DNA from: Fragilaria crotonensis
Taxonomy: Eukaryota > Bacillariophyta > Fragilariophyceae > Fragilariales > Fragilariaceae
DNA length: 64,000 nt
NCBI GenBank assembly: GCA_022925895.1
Contig: JAKSYS010000222.1
Coordinates: 20,561 to 84,560, forward strand
Reading direction: 5' to 3'
Shown: one piece after another, positions 1 to 12,317 of the stretch
Layout of the letters: each line of letters begins with the position of its first letter
Numbering within the stretch: the first letter of the stretch is position 1
The notes under the pieces: model-generated
Databases searched by the model: none
What the model saw: the letters and a program-made list of their open reading frames with translations, nothing else
What the model was told of the DNA's origin: nothing
Program-made: the position numbers and the translations under genes

Positions 1-91
1 CTTCATCATCAAAGTTATTATTGCTATTGAGCTCCAGTGAGCTGGACAATCCCAGTCGCAGTGGCTTGGTAGATTGTATGTTTTCGGACAT
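1..91 (-). CDS. 5' end of an unknown gene running off the left edge
   Basis: An ATG at 91 on the minus strand, in a good eukaryotic context (gttgaccATGtc), opens a frame that stays open to the window edge. The 30 visible residues begin MSENIQSTKPLRLGLSSS and continue with a Ser/Asn/Asp-rich stretch. No domain can be recognised and no signal peptide is evident. The case rests on the open frame, the start context and its position just before a 600-bp mobile-element insertion; 30 codons open by chance is not rare. It could equally be an internal exon or a chance frame. Confidence 0.35.
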   Translation of the reverse strand, partial: MSENIQSTKPLRLGLSSSLELNSNNNFDDE

Positions 92-279
92 GGTCAACAG
101 ACGTGATCTTATGTGATATGGTAGCAGAAGCAGCAGCTTAGAATCGACCAAGGAAGCAGCTTCAGTGGTAAATAAACAAGCTACTTGGAGTGCAGAATTA
201 GGATGTGTGTCATATGCGACACCAGGAGTTGTATCTTTTACTTCCGGTAGAATTTGGGGGTTCGCTGTAAGGTGGGGAG

Positions 280-885
280 TATCGTTGTGTTTGTTTAATT
301 GCTGTTTAAAACACCCTGTTTTAAACAGCTGTTTAAAACAACTTTTTTTTTTCCAAAAAACAATTTGTTTAATTGAAATCTAGGTTAGGGTTAAGGTTTT
401 ACGGTTATGATACGGTTTTTTCATCGACAAGTCTCATTGCTCATCACATAACTATACTGTTTACAGGTTGAAACAGCATCAAAATGCATAACATCAGTTA
501 AGTGATGCATGTGAGACAATTCAATTCATTTTGATTCAAGAATGGTGAGATGAAAGGATGTTATCAGTGGACACTTAGGGGATCCATACCATTCAGTTGG
601 TGGGATACCTGCATGCAACAAGGCAGAGTATTGTCAGGCATAAGTGCAATTATAAGTTCATGCTGATTAGTCCTTAGGGCTCCTTTCTATCTTGGTTATC
701 CTTGTTGTCTTGTTCTCAAGCCAATGAACCGTATTGATTGGTGGTCTACTCCGAGTACTGGACTACTTGGAGTACTGTAGTACTTACTACTGTGAACTGT
801 TGCTGTTTTAAACAAAGTTGTTTTAAACAGTTTTAAACTGTTTAAAACAAATTCAAAATCTGAATTTGTTTAAAACACAACGATA
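280..885. mobile_element. MITE with 8-bp target-site duplication, TGTTTAAAACA-rich
   Basis: The 10-bp terminal inverted repeats are perfect: TATCGTTGTG at 280-289 and CACAACGATA at 876-885. The same 8-mer, GTGGGGAG, lies directly outside each end (272-279 and 886-893) and is read as the target-site duplication. The interior has no coding frame, and both subterminal parts are packed with the palindrome-like motif TGTTTAAAACA (301-340 and 803-878). An 8-bp duplication fits hAT-type elements, but the termini are not the usual CAGGG, so the superfamily is open. Size (606 bp) and lack of coding fit a non-autonomous element. Confidence 0.75.
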
Positions 886-893
886 GTGGGGAG

Positions 894-1695
894 TCACTTC
901 ACTCTCGTACTGGGAGCCGGTGTACGACGTATGATATCGCTGTCCCCTAATCCCTAATCGAGCCGGCCATCACCTGCACTCATGTACGGGAGTAGTGACT
1001 TCAACTTACTACTGGTACGGTAAAATGCATTTCTATCCTCAGAGGAGCAGCCAGAGATTCGTAGGGAACAAGGCGATATGCTGTAATTTTGATTTTTGAT
1101 TTCCACCATGTACTCGTATACTCGTATATTATGGAGTCGATACATTTTGGAAAGCTCGATCAATACTTCGCCAAGATGTACCGGTGTGGATGTACTGTGC
1201 CACTGTGCCTATTATGATAGATGAGTTTCTGTACAGTATGTACTGTACAGGAGAGCTTTGAAGAGTGCCGAAAGTGGGATCGACTTCGGTAGTAGCAATA
1301 TAGTACTGCAGTGCGGGTTTTCAAATTTAACCGAAACGACATCTCTAAAAAAAATCATCCTAATAACACAACAATTAGATTATTGTATTGTTAGCATATA
1401 TTCATTATTCATCCCAGTACAGACACCGTGATTTAAAAACTACACACACTTAAAGCTCAATCGGCACGATTGGGGCTCCCAGTTGAACCACAAATTGCCC
1501 GCATTTGAAGTTCACAGTCGTCGAGAGTGAGAAGTGCAAATGCTGGTCATACGGCAATCATCTTTGAAACAAATTGTCAAAAATGAAAGAAGAATGAAGT
1601 ATATTTGGGCAAACTGCAAAAACCACTAGTAGTAATAAAGTGTTGACGCACTCCGACACTTGAAGTGTATGCCACATGATAGGGAGCATGGCTGT
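894..1695. other. Intergenic region downstream of the kinesin
   Basis: No supported gene. The short frames on the minus strand (954-1342) have no domain, no good start context and biased composition from repeated TACTGTAC-like words. The kinesin 3' UTR and polyadenylation region should lie in 1350-1695. Confidence 0.5.
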
Positions 1696-4600
1696 CTAGT
1701 CAACACGACGTGAACTTGACCTCCGCGATGACGGTTGGTCCTCGCCGACTGTTTTCTTCCTCCGCCGACGTTCTTCATCACCACGTCGGTCGCGTTCTTC
1801 GCGGACTGCCTCCAAGTCGACCTCACTACTTCTGTGGCGGCGGTGACTACTGCTGTGCCGCTTTCGTTCTTCACTGCTGTTCACGTCTAGTAGTACGTCT
1901 TCCACAGGTTCCGCTTCTTGACTTGCGCGACGTGGAGGAGCACCATCAACATCGGGCTCGACAGGTCGACTTTTACGGCGACGCCCTTCTCCACGAACAG
2001 CATCGGTGCTATCCTCGCCACCGCTGGCGCGAGTTGAACTCTTATGCCGACGACGTTCCCCAGAACCTTCTCCCCTGTCGTCGCTAACGCCGACGTGGCG
2101 GCTGCTCTTGTGTCGCCGCAGCTTTCCAACATCGCCAACATCTTCCCCACCGCTAGAATGACGACTACTCCTGTGCCGACGTTCGCTCTCAGCTACTCCC
2201 CCTTCATTGTCGACCGCAGCACCATGGCTGTGCTTGTGACGATGTTCACGATGGCTGCGGTGACGTCGACCATCGTCTGCCCCACCGTGCGCACGACTGC
2301 TACGCCTTCGGGATTTCGAATCAGAGCCAAATTCGCCGCTATCGGCAAGGCTGGCATTCGCGCGACGTCTCACCTCTTTTTCGAATTCGGCACTATCGGA
2401 AAGGCGCGTTGCTTCGATACCAGCCTCACCGTTTCCATTGTGGCGACTGCTACTGTTTCGTCGTGATTCGCCGCCGCTATCACCATACAGATGGCGACTG
2501 CTGCTGCGGCTGTACTCGAGAGGCAAAATTCCTCCTTCATCATTGCTTGTTCGCTTATGGCTTCGCGAACGTCGTTCACCGTCGTCCGCTTCATTGGACC
2601 GCCTACTTGATTTGCTTTTGTGCCGACGCTCGTCCTCAACACGCTCTGGACGCGGCGGTCGACGCGATGGGGACTTGCTTGATCGTCGACTCTTCTTCTT
2701 TTTCTCGTCGTGGCGTCTTCCACTAGAGTGCGAATCCTTCTTCCTGGACGAATCCGCTGACAAAGCTATAGGTGTCACCGTCTCGTCCTCCTGGTGTGAC
2801 TCCCTGTTTCCAGAGGATTGAATCACTTCCTTGCCAATGCCAATGCCATCACCATCACTGCCTGCAACGTGAAGCGGAGTAGCAGGCTGGACATCCTCTT
2901 CCAAATCGGGGACGAAATGAGGGCTTTTGTACTCGCCGGACTTACCTCCTGTCACCGTGAAAGGATCAACATCCGTGGCACCGGATAGTGGCTCGTCGCT
3001 CGTACTTTCCTGTCGCCCCTCTTGCCCAGCGAAACGGCTTTCTCGAGCACTTCTGAACGAATCTTTCTCGGCACGGGCAATGTCCGAGATCGGGACTTCG
3101 TAATCGTGATCCCCATTTTCATAATCTCCAGAGTCATCAAAGTTTTCCTCACCACCGTCTAATCCAAGACTTGCATTCGCAGCGGCCAGAGCAGCAACTG
3201 TCTCACCCATAAGCTTTTCGAAATCGTCATCGTGGACGGCATCCTGCGACTCGTCGGCAACCTGGTCGTTTTCAGCTTCGCTCAATTTCCTTTCGGTAAG
3301 TCCACGGGCGCGTCCAGCGCCTTGCGCAGACCCGATACTCAATCTCGTTTCAGGACCGTGGCTTGATCGCCATTCGTCAAAGTCGTTGTCAAATAAACTG
3401 CGTTCCTCCCCGTCAACGCTGTTGTCACTGTGCGGAGTCTCCTCTTCGGAGTCTTCGTCGATGGTGCTGCTCGCAGCAACTGCACTGCTTTCAGGCTTTC
3501 GGTTATCGTCATGGGGCGTCTTCAAGACTGCCGCATCCGCCGCAATCTCATCGTCCGTCAAGCCCCAACGAAGGCCAAGCTCGTCGTATCCCTCGCCTTC
3601 ATCAAGGCGCTCGAACGACTCATGTGCCGATGAAAGGACTGGGGTTGTTGGATTTCGACGTGAAGACAGGTTCTGGGAAAGGAGGTCATCGTCTAACATG
3701 AAGCGTCGACCTGCTCGGCTTGCAGGTTTTGGTGCATCGTTCTGGTTCATGAACCTGCTTGTGTCTGGCCGCGTGGTCGTGCCCACGGGCATAAAACGAC
3801 TGATCGGGGACTTGGGTGCGACACTTCTCTGGAGCACGACGTTGCTTGACGGCGAGGGATTGTTTGGTGCGGGTCGGGTCGGAACAGAATGGTCTTCAAC
3901 CAAGGAAGGACGATCGCCGGAAATGAAAGTAGTTTTGGACGCTTCTTCGTCGCCTTCGCCGGCATATATGACTCCATGTGTCATGTCTACAGCTTGCAAA
4001 GAGATCGGTTCGTCGGAACGTACAGCAGCCGACACCGCATCGGACCTTGCTTGGCCATCTTCTGGCATTCTTGAGTCTCTACGCGCCATGTCAACATCAC
4101 GTGAAGAGTGTGGTTCGTCCGATGTTTCAACGTTCGAGGACTCATCGGAGCTTTCTGCTCCGAAGTCATTGTCAAACGGAAAATTAAAGGCAGGAAATGT
4201 TGGTGCTTCCTCTGCTGCCTCGTCGCCGCCCATATTCCTTGACTCGTGAGCCTCCTCGTTTCGAAACCCATCGTCTGCGACTTCCATCGGAGGCTTGGCT
4301 GCTTGGTCCAAAGGCGGGAATGCTTGTTCCCAGATTGTATCATCACCTGCCGCATCATATTCTTTACGAACATTAAAGCCCCCTGCTTCTTCTTCATTAA
4401 AGTCATCGTCGTCCGTGTCTTCCTCGTCAAACGCATAGTCATCACTGTCTTCCTCGCTAAAGTCGTCGCCATCAGTGTCACTTCCTTGCTCTGAGTCCTC
4501 CAGGTCGAACAAGTCCTCTTCGTGCCAGTTTTCATTAAATTGAGCCATGGCGTCCTTCTTTATAAAGTTCTCTTCGTTCCACAAGGCTTCCGCAACAATA

Positions 4601-7600
4601 GGTTGATCGATTCCGCCTCTTTTAACACCAGCGTCAGGTGGCTCGGCAAGACTTTCAAGGGGCTGCTGGTAAGGTTCGAATTCAAAATCCAATGCGGCGT
4701 CATTCGTATCAATACGATCTGATACATCCTCACGGCTATTCCCAGAAACGGCATCGTCACCATCGACGTCGCTGCCTGGGCTTCCGTCAGTTTCCTGAAG
4801 CGATGCATTATCGAAAGGCGCTTCGTCGCCGGTTCCAGGGGGGCTTTTGCTTTTCAAAAGCACATGCGACGGTGAACCTGCTTGGACTGGTTCGATTGCG
4901 CGAGAGGGCGACGCCAGAGGTTCGTCGCTGTCGTGCAAATCGAGATGTCGAATTTGAACTTGATAATCAGGAATGTCGCTCGCTTCGACATTTCTAGGCA
5001 ACATGGTTTCATCGACCTCGGTGTCATTTTTCGAGGACGAGCTATCACGCGCATCATCTGTTTGGATACTGGCGCTGCTTGTTGCAATATGATCTGTTTG
5101 CGCCTCACCGTCAATCCTGTCTGGTTGCTGATCGAGCAGAACAGGAACACCAACTTCGAAGACGTGGACATCGTCAGTCTGCGCCTCTACGTCGCAAGTC
5201 TCAATTTGTAGGTCGAGCTTCACCTGTGCATCACTATCATTGATTTGAACGGCATCCGTTTGAATGATTGCATCATTGCATTCAGGCTCGCCTTGGTCAA
5301 TTATCACAGGGATACCAACCTCGAATATCTGAACTTCCTGCGTTTGAGCACCACTATCCGCCGTGATCACTTCCTCGTCGGTCTGTGTCTCAATGTCTCG
5401 AGTTTCCACTGCGACACTAGAGGGGTTGAATGCGATGGATCGGTTGCCTGATGTCAACCCTTCCGAAACGAAGCCAGCTGAACGGATCGCACCAACATTC
5501 CGTGACTCTGACATAGGTTTTGACGATTCCTCTTGTACCGCCAGAGAACTACCGAATTGGCTCAGAGCATTGAGAACATTTAACTTCTTGACGGTCATTT
5601 TCAACCTGTCAGAAGGTCGGCGTTTTGGTCTCTTTGGGTTCTCAACAGCGTTTTCTTGAACACCCGAATCTGGGAAAACGACGTCCGGCGAAAAGACATC
5701 ATCGTCAACGGAATTGTCGCTCTCGCTGCTCCTAGAGAGCACAACGTCGGGCCCCGAACTTTCAGGCAATGTGGGGAATTCCATGTCCGGTTCTTGCTCA
5801 CCGATCGATCGACGTTGTGGCGGTGCGTCGAAGTCTTGCGCACGATCGCCTCCGGCAGATGTAATAACAATTCTTGAAGCTAGCGGTTTGTCGCCGACAC
5901 TCTTTTCTCCAAACTGCCATAGTGGCACCGTCATGCCCCCGACAACCCGGTGAAGGCTGTCTATCTCATCTCGCAGCTTCTTTTCATTTTCTGCGCAATC
6001 AATGACGAGCCTTCGATTGCTATTCTGAAGCTCAACGAGCTGTTCTTCCAAGTACATCACGTGCAACTCACGATTAGCCATCTTCTCGTTGTGCGTTTTG
6101 TTTATGAGATTCAGCTCGTTCATCTTCCAGGCAATGGCGGTAAGACTGGCGGTCTTCTTTTCCACCTGCTGACGCAAAGAATTAGCCTCTTGAGCCAAAC
6201 GCTTCTTCCCAAGACCTCCAGATTTGTTCGTCAGTGCATCAACAACAGCTTTCTCCTCGTTCAGAGCCATTTGAAGATCTATACACCTCTCAGACATTTC
6301 CAAAAGCTCCTTTTCCACGTCTTTCTCACGCATGGCAGTGAGTATGCCAGCTGGTGTCTTCAGCATCCTCTGTCGTCTAGTCACCAAGACACCAGTTGAT
6401 TGAACAGGAGCTATTGAATGAGCGATCGATATTGCATCATTGCTAATGTACGTCTTCTCATCGTGGTGTTGCGTTCCCGCTCCCGCGTCTGCTCCTGCCG
6501 CGAGTGCACCATCTTCTTCCTCACTTTCCTCAGCTTTCAATTCTCCAAGCATACTCTGTTCTTCTCCTTTGGCAGCCATTGGTACGTCAGGCCCGGGGAG
6601 GCGTAGAGGGCCAGCAACTCGTGAGATACTATGAGCACAATACGTATCAAACGTTTCGTCGTCGTCGTCGTCATCCTCAGTGTCTTCTCTGGCTAGTTCA
6701 GCTTCGGCAGCTGCTGCTCGTTGCGCTGCACTGGCAGAACGCATCAATGCATCCTTTGAAGGTAAGTAAGAATTCGATGCTCTGTCACTGTCTACCTCGT
6801 AATCTTCTAGAAGACCACTTTCAACCAGGAGACGATCGATGTCATACAATTCGCTGAGATCAGGAGCATTAGGAACTTTCTTGGTAACTTCAGAAGTAAT
6901 GGCAGCGATCGAACCAGCACCATGGGACGCCTTGTCTTTCAACACATTACGATAGAATCGCCGAAATTGGCGCAAGAACACGATCGCCTCATTCTCACGG
7001 AATTGAGACGTTCTAAGATTATGTTCGACCTCCAGTTTTCGCAGACTCAATGCTTGCACTTCATTCTTTGCATTTACGAGCTCTTCAACATTGCGCTTCT
7101 TGTCCAACGTTAAGTTTTCATTCTGAGTCCTGAGGACAGCAACCTCAGACTGGAGTTCGGCCAATTGCCCTTCCACATCGAGTCGCTGTCGTGACAAGAT
7201 ATCAATCTCCTCTTTGAGACCTTCCACTTCATCTTGAAGCTGAACACGCTCGTCGGCGAAGATACGAACTTCCTCAGTACCAGTTTTTCCCTGCTCAGAT
7301 GGATGCTTGACAATTGAAACTTTGAAGCTAACTGGGGGGTCATGTTTTTTGCCCAGGTATGAAATAGTATCCCAAAGAGGTCCAATTCCTGTGGACTCTC
7401 CGTCTTTCATTCGAAGGCATTCACTAGCTAACGCTCGAACCAACGCCATCGCATCCTCGTACTGCGTCTTCGTTTCTTTGATCTGTTTACGGTAATACTC
7501 CGAAGTCTCTTCCTCAATGTTTGGCACCGGCTCATTGTAGATGCGTCGACAACGCTGTCCAAAATTGATAGACGAAATCGTTTCACCAATATTGTACGAC

Positions 7601-8924
7601 GAGGGAGACGCTGTCAAGATGAGCGTGGTAAGACAGTTCCCTCCAAATGCCGGTCTGATCAATCTCGACAGTTTTGATTGACGAGCGATTTCATCCAATG
7701 GAACATCCTTTTCCCCGTCTTGGTGTGCCAATTGGGCCCGAATCATTTTATTCAGCGCTGAGAGTGATTTGTTGATCATGAGAGCTTCCGAATGTACAGC
7801 GGACACGTTTGCAGCCATACTCGATCGTTTGTTTGCCTCTTTCGAACCCAACTCCGAGCCAGCCAAATCGACCATGTGCAAAACGCTCTTTTTGACTCTT
7901 CCCGTTAGCATATCTCTTTGTTCGAGTCGAAGCACAAATACAGCATGACTTCTGGAAGACTCGGTATTCATTTCAGTTGACGACATTGTGCGACACGCAT
8001 TACCTCGCGTCAAAAGCGCACATACGTCGGCCTCGTCGAAACAACACAATTCGGATGCACCCTTTATTCGCACCGAGACACGAGACCCGGCTGCCTTGTC
8101 TGCTTCTTCATCTTCTTCGATAGTGATGGATCCACTCGACCCCTGAGGATTTAATAAATCTAAAATCTTTTCAAGATATATCTCAACGTATGAGACTCGA
8201 ATCGTAAATTCAGTCGTTGGCTTAACTTTCTTCATCAAGGCAAATAGTGAGGAAACTGTGCGGTATATCATTCCCTCTGATTCTGAATCTCCCAACTCCT
8301 TTTCACTCGAAACTTCAAATTTTCCAGACGAGTTTCCACTTTCCCTGGCTAATTCATCATTGGCAGCAACAGCAGCAGCCCCTGTGGGACTTGACAAGCT
8401 CGTTGGCGTATCAAATTTTAACAAACGCGACGATTTGTGCATGACACCGTGCGCTCCCCATTTGGCACCCAGCATCGTATGAGTCTTTCCCGTCCCAGTT
8501 TGCCCATACGCTATGCATGTGCAATTGAACCCTTCCAAAATTGATATCGGAATGTCAGCAACAGCATGCTCAAAGACTTCTTCCTGTGTGGCATACTCTT
8601 CAAACACCTGTGTCAATCATGGCAAACAAAGGGGGTAATAAAGCATGTTTGTTCGTGACGTCATGAGTGAGTAAACAATTTAAACAAAAAATCGTCATCT
8701 ACTGCCCCACATATTGCCCTACGTACATGATCGAACGTAAAATCATACTCCCCCTCGAGCGGCGAATCGACCGTGATGAGAGTTGGGTCTTCGTGCAATT
8801 CAATGCAATTCTTGGACCGCCGCGACTGTTCCAACTTGTTGATCGGTCGCAGTCGTAAGAAGACCCGCATGTCATCCCGAAACTCTTCCTCTTCTGAGCT
8901 GTATTCAGATCCAGACACGGACAT
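1696..8924 (-). CDS. Kinesin-like motor protein, giant, two exons
   Basis: Exon 1 is 8924-8727 (66 codons). The intron is 8726-8608 (GTACGTAG...CACAG, phase 0). Exon 2 is 8607-1696, giving 2,369 aa. Splicing restores the kinesin motif FDHVFEEYATQEEVFE. Motor domain, about aa 15-420: P-loop GQTGTGKTHTM (about 98), switch I NTESSRSH (about 278), switch II VDLAGSE (about 312), closing helix INFGQRCRRIYN. So it should be an ATP-driven microtubule motor with an N-terminal head. Coiled coils at about 515-600 and 822-950 suggest dimerisation. The rest is acidic and low-complexity, with a QTD-motif array at about 1130-1250, ending in an Arg/Ser/His/Lys-rich tail (about 2000-2369). Odd: about 60 extra residues, Ser/Ala/Glu-rich, sit between the P-loop and the usual G-[IM]-[IY]-R segment. 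The subfamily cannot be named safely by eye. Confidence 0.93.
8608..8726 (-). other. Intron of the kinesin gene (119 bp)
   Basis: Donor GTACGTAG at 8726 and acceptor CACAG ending at 8608 on the minus strand. Both flanking frames join in phase 0 and rebuild a conserved beta-strand of the motor domain, which is strong support for the splice. Confidence 0.9.
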
Positions 8925-9446
8925 GGTGGAGACGATGGAAATATAACAGTGTATGTATATATGCAGAAGGGATTCCCTCTGCTACCAGAGACCTGCGATC
9001 TCTAAAATTTGGTCATTCCACGAGCCACTCCTTTTAGTCACGGTGCGATTATGCTGTGAGCTGGTGTCACCCTGTATTTAACAAAGATGTGTTTTTTCTC
9101 CATGAATTTCCAATAAATGATTGAAGTACTCTGAAGAGAAAAGAGCTTAAGCACATATTCCGGAAACTTCCTCTACTGTACTTGTCTACTATCGTACTAC
9201 ATTGCAGAACTACACGTTCCGTATTCAGGACGTTGTGCATATCGATTCATTGTTTAAGCTCGTATGAATCATTTTCTAAACGTGAAACTTCATTCGCCGT
9301 TTCGCAGAATTTTCATTATTTCGCCGCACCTATCCGATTTCGCGATACACGATACTACAGTACTTTAGCACAATACAGTACATGACTGATCTTGCTTTGA
9401 CCGTCATATAAATGTTGTGCAAGACCTGCGTAGCTCACGATGAAAT

Positions 9447-10337
9447 ATGGTGCACGTCAATGCTGTCGACACTACAGATTTGTCCTACTCAGAACTGATT
9501 CAAGCAGTTGAATGGAATGATTTGGCTGAAGTTCGCGAGTTGCTGGATCACGACAAGGTGGTGTTGTCCGATGCCGATACGAGTCAAGCCCTCATACGGG
9601 CAATTACGTTGGACCGTGTGGCCATGTTTCGAGAAGTATTGACACATGACAATGTGAATGTCAATGCCATTGATCATGATGGCTTCACACCTTTCAATTG
9701 GGCAAGTCTCATGGGTCACGTGAACTATGTTCGCGAGATGGCAAATCACGACAGGATGAATGTCAATGCTCTAGACAAATTTGGCTTTACAGCACTTATC
9801 TGGGCAAGTTTCGAGGGCCTTTGTGATGTTGTTCGTGAATTACTAAATCATGAGAAAGTCGACATTAATGCCATCGACGAGGATTGCGCCACTGCCCTCA
9901 TGCGTGCAAGCGAAGAAGGCCATTTGAATGTGGTTCGGGAGCTGTTGAAAGAGCCCACGATATGTTTAAATGCAAAAGATAATGCTGGTCAGACTGCATG
10001 TTACATGGCGAGCCTCAACGGCCATTGGAACATTGTTTGGGAGTTGTTACATCATGACGAAGTGGATGTGAATGTTCAAGGATCACTTGGATGCACAGCA
10101 CTCATGTGGGCGATCCTTCAAGGTAATTTGGAAGCGGTGTGTAAGTTGTTGAAACACGACAAGGTGGATACAAGCGTAAAGAATAAAGCTGGCTCGACAG
10201 CTCTTGATCTTGCTCGCAATTGTGATTTGGTCGCCATCGTGGAATGCCTAGAGGAGCACGCCAAGGTTTGTTTACGACGCCGTGAGGCGGAAGAGAGCAG
10301 CAAACGAAATGAAGCCAGGTGGAAGGAAGACGTTTAA
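9447..10337 (+). CDS. Ankyrin-repeat protein
   Basis: A 296-aa intact frame made almost wholly of ankyrin repeats of about 34 residues with the diatom-style signature VVRELLNHEKVDINAIDED...TALMRAS. About seven repeats run from residue 10 to 270, followed by a short charged tail (RRREAEESSKRNEARWKEDV). No other domain, signal peptide or membrane segment is seen, so it is probably an intracellular protein-binding scaffold; the partner is unknown. ATG at 9447 is the first in-frame start. The 3' part of this gene was copied to 12762-13145 in a tandem duplication, and related ankyrin sequence occurs at 18496-19542 and 40271-41032, so the family is expanded locally. Confidence 0.85.
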   Translation: MVHVNAVDTTDLSYSELIQAVEWNDLAEVRELLDHDKVVLSDADTSQALIRAITLDRVAMFREVLTHDNVNVNAIDHDGFTPFNWASLMGHVNYVREMANHDRMNVNALDKFGFTALIWASFEGLCDVVRELLNHEKVDINAIDEDCATALMRASEEGHLNVVRELLKEPTICLNAKDNAGQTACYMASLNGHWNIVWELLHHDEVDVNVQGSLGCTALMWAILQGNLEAVCKLLKHDKVDTSVKNKAGSTALDLARNCDLVAIVECLEEHAKVCLRRREAEESSKRNEARWKEDV

Positions 10338-10871
10338 TCCAATCTACTCCGTACTCAGCAATTGAAGTGTATCTGTGGACCTCAGATGCGAGGATCTGTA
10401 GCCGATAGTGAGGGAATTGTGCACTGCAGAACCAAGAGCAGTGATGTATAACAGTATTACCAATCGCCAAGTAGCACACGCGTTTGGCCTGGATTTTCGA
10501 CATCTAATGGCCTACATCGAAAGGCCTAGCAACGTAACACCCGGGAAGCCAATAGGAATAGGCTTCTATTAGCAATAGAGAACTTAACAGCTAAGCGTGC
10601 CTGATACTATGTGATGCGAGGCCTGAGTTAAGTGACGACTGATACTATGTGATCCGAGGCCTGGCTTGAGTGACGCCTGTTGCTTTGTGATATGCGACCT
10701 GAGTTGAGTGACGTTGTCAACAACATTCACAAGGAAGATGTACTCTACCGGTAGGTCTAGTGCGTTGACAAGAACATTCACAAGCAACGGGTTAGTTGCC
10801 AAAAAATGCTGGACAAACTTTGTGGCCGACCTCTCCTCACAACTTCAGTTTCTTGACAGCTTTACCCTAAG

Positions 10872-11970
10872 ATGCTTTCCTCCGTCGCTCGCTCCCTTCC
10901 TCGTGTCGTAGTTCGTCGAGAACTACAATCGTTGTCGAAGGTAAGATCTACTCATAAGATGTAGGAAACTTGGGAAAAATGTACGATGGTTCTTCAAGTT
11001 GTTGAAACAAGTAGTTCCTCACCAACCTTGACTTCATCAACCTAAGTTCGCTGGAGAGTCGTTTCATTCTTCTGCGATTCCACCAACTCAAGTAACTGCA
11101 TCAAGTCAAGGGACGTTCACTGATTGGACCAAGAACAAGAACGCTTCCTCGAATGTTCACATTCGTTCATTCTTTTCAGGTGCAAAGGAATCCAGTGTGC
11201 CTTCTATTTCTGAAACCGAAGTGAAAGGCCTTTTCGGTCTTTGGAATGACGCCCTCGCAACGCTCAATCCAGAGACTGTTGCCAAACGTTACGCCACGAA
11301 AGCAATCCTCCTTCCAACTGTTTCTGACACTCCGCGCACAAGCTTCGATTTGATTCACTCGTACTTTGTGGATTTCTTGAAGAAGAAGCCGCAAGGCGTC
11401 ATTCTCGAAAGCAACGTGCTCCAAGGCGATGATTGGGCTCTGGATGCTGGCATATACGAGTTCACCCTCGGAGCGACCGGTGATACGGTCAAGGCCCGTT
11501 ACACGTACATGTACACGTATGAAGACAACGAATGGAAAATCTCGCACCATCATTCGTCTGTCATGCCGGAAGGCATCCCTTCGGCCCAGCCCATTACAGA
11601 CGAAGAAGTGAAGGGACTATTCCACCTCTGGAATGATGCGTTGGCTACTTTGGATTCAGACGTTGTTGCGAAGCGATACTCGAAGACTCCTGTGCTTCTT
11701 CCGACAGTTTCTGACATTCCTCGTACGGACTACAACCTCATCAAATCCTATTTCGACGATTTCTTGAAGAAAAAGCCGCAGGGTGAAATCCTCGAGAGCC
11801 ATGTTCTTCGTGGTTTCAATTGGGCTCAGGATGCAGGTATCTATGAATTTACTCTTGGTGCAACTGGGGACAAAGTGAAGGCTCGTTACACCTTTGTTTA
11901 TGTCTTTGAAGATGGAGAATGGAAGATTTCTCATCACCATTCTTCTGTCATGCCAGAAGCCAAAAGCTAA
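10872..11970 (+). CDS. Tandem NTF2-like (SnoaL / CaMKII-association type) protein, probably mitochondrial
   Basis: Exon 2 encodes two near-identical NTF2-like domains in tandem, about 125 residues each. Each starts with EVKGLF.LWNDALATL and ends with EWKISHHHSSVMPE, typical of the SgcJ/EcaC and CaMKII-association-like group. No ATG opens exon 2; the frame could begin only at GTG 11197. An upstream exon fits: ATG at 10872 gives MLSSVARSLPRVVVRRELQ, an Arg/Ser-rich amphipathic sequence like a mitochondrial presequence, ending at 10940 before donor GTAAGA. The acceptor is uncertain. TTTTCAG ending at 11179 is the best-looking site but breaks the frame; AAAG ending at 11187 keeps it (phase 0). 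Function is not established; such folds bind small ligands or mediate oligomerisation. A decayed copy lies at 13150-13650. Confidence 0.75.
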
Positions 11971-12317
11971 TAAGATATCCCACGGACGATTGGGTTCGCG
12001 GAGCGTGACATGTTTTCGTAGTATTCGAACTCCCTACAGTATTGTACAGGAGCACTCAGTGTATTGCCGAATCCCAGTAAATGAGTATCTAATTTCCTCA
12101 TTTTACTAAAGAATTGATGGATTTCCTATGCTTGCTGAATGTATGTGCAAATGACGTTACAGAAAACGGTGCTAGTACCCTGGTACTGTACAATGTACTG
12201 GGTACAGCCGAATGGTGGCAGGTGGCAGCATAAGTTCACCAGCAAATGCTCCAGCACGAAGCGGAAAAGGGCGGCAATCGGCAATACAGAAGATTATATC
12301 TTCGAAAGAAACTTGTG

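Noticed and set aside
3386-4249. 287-codon plus-strand frame inside the kinesin
   Set aside because: Antisense of the acidic kinesin region; Asp/Glu/Ser codons rarely give stops on the other strand.
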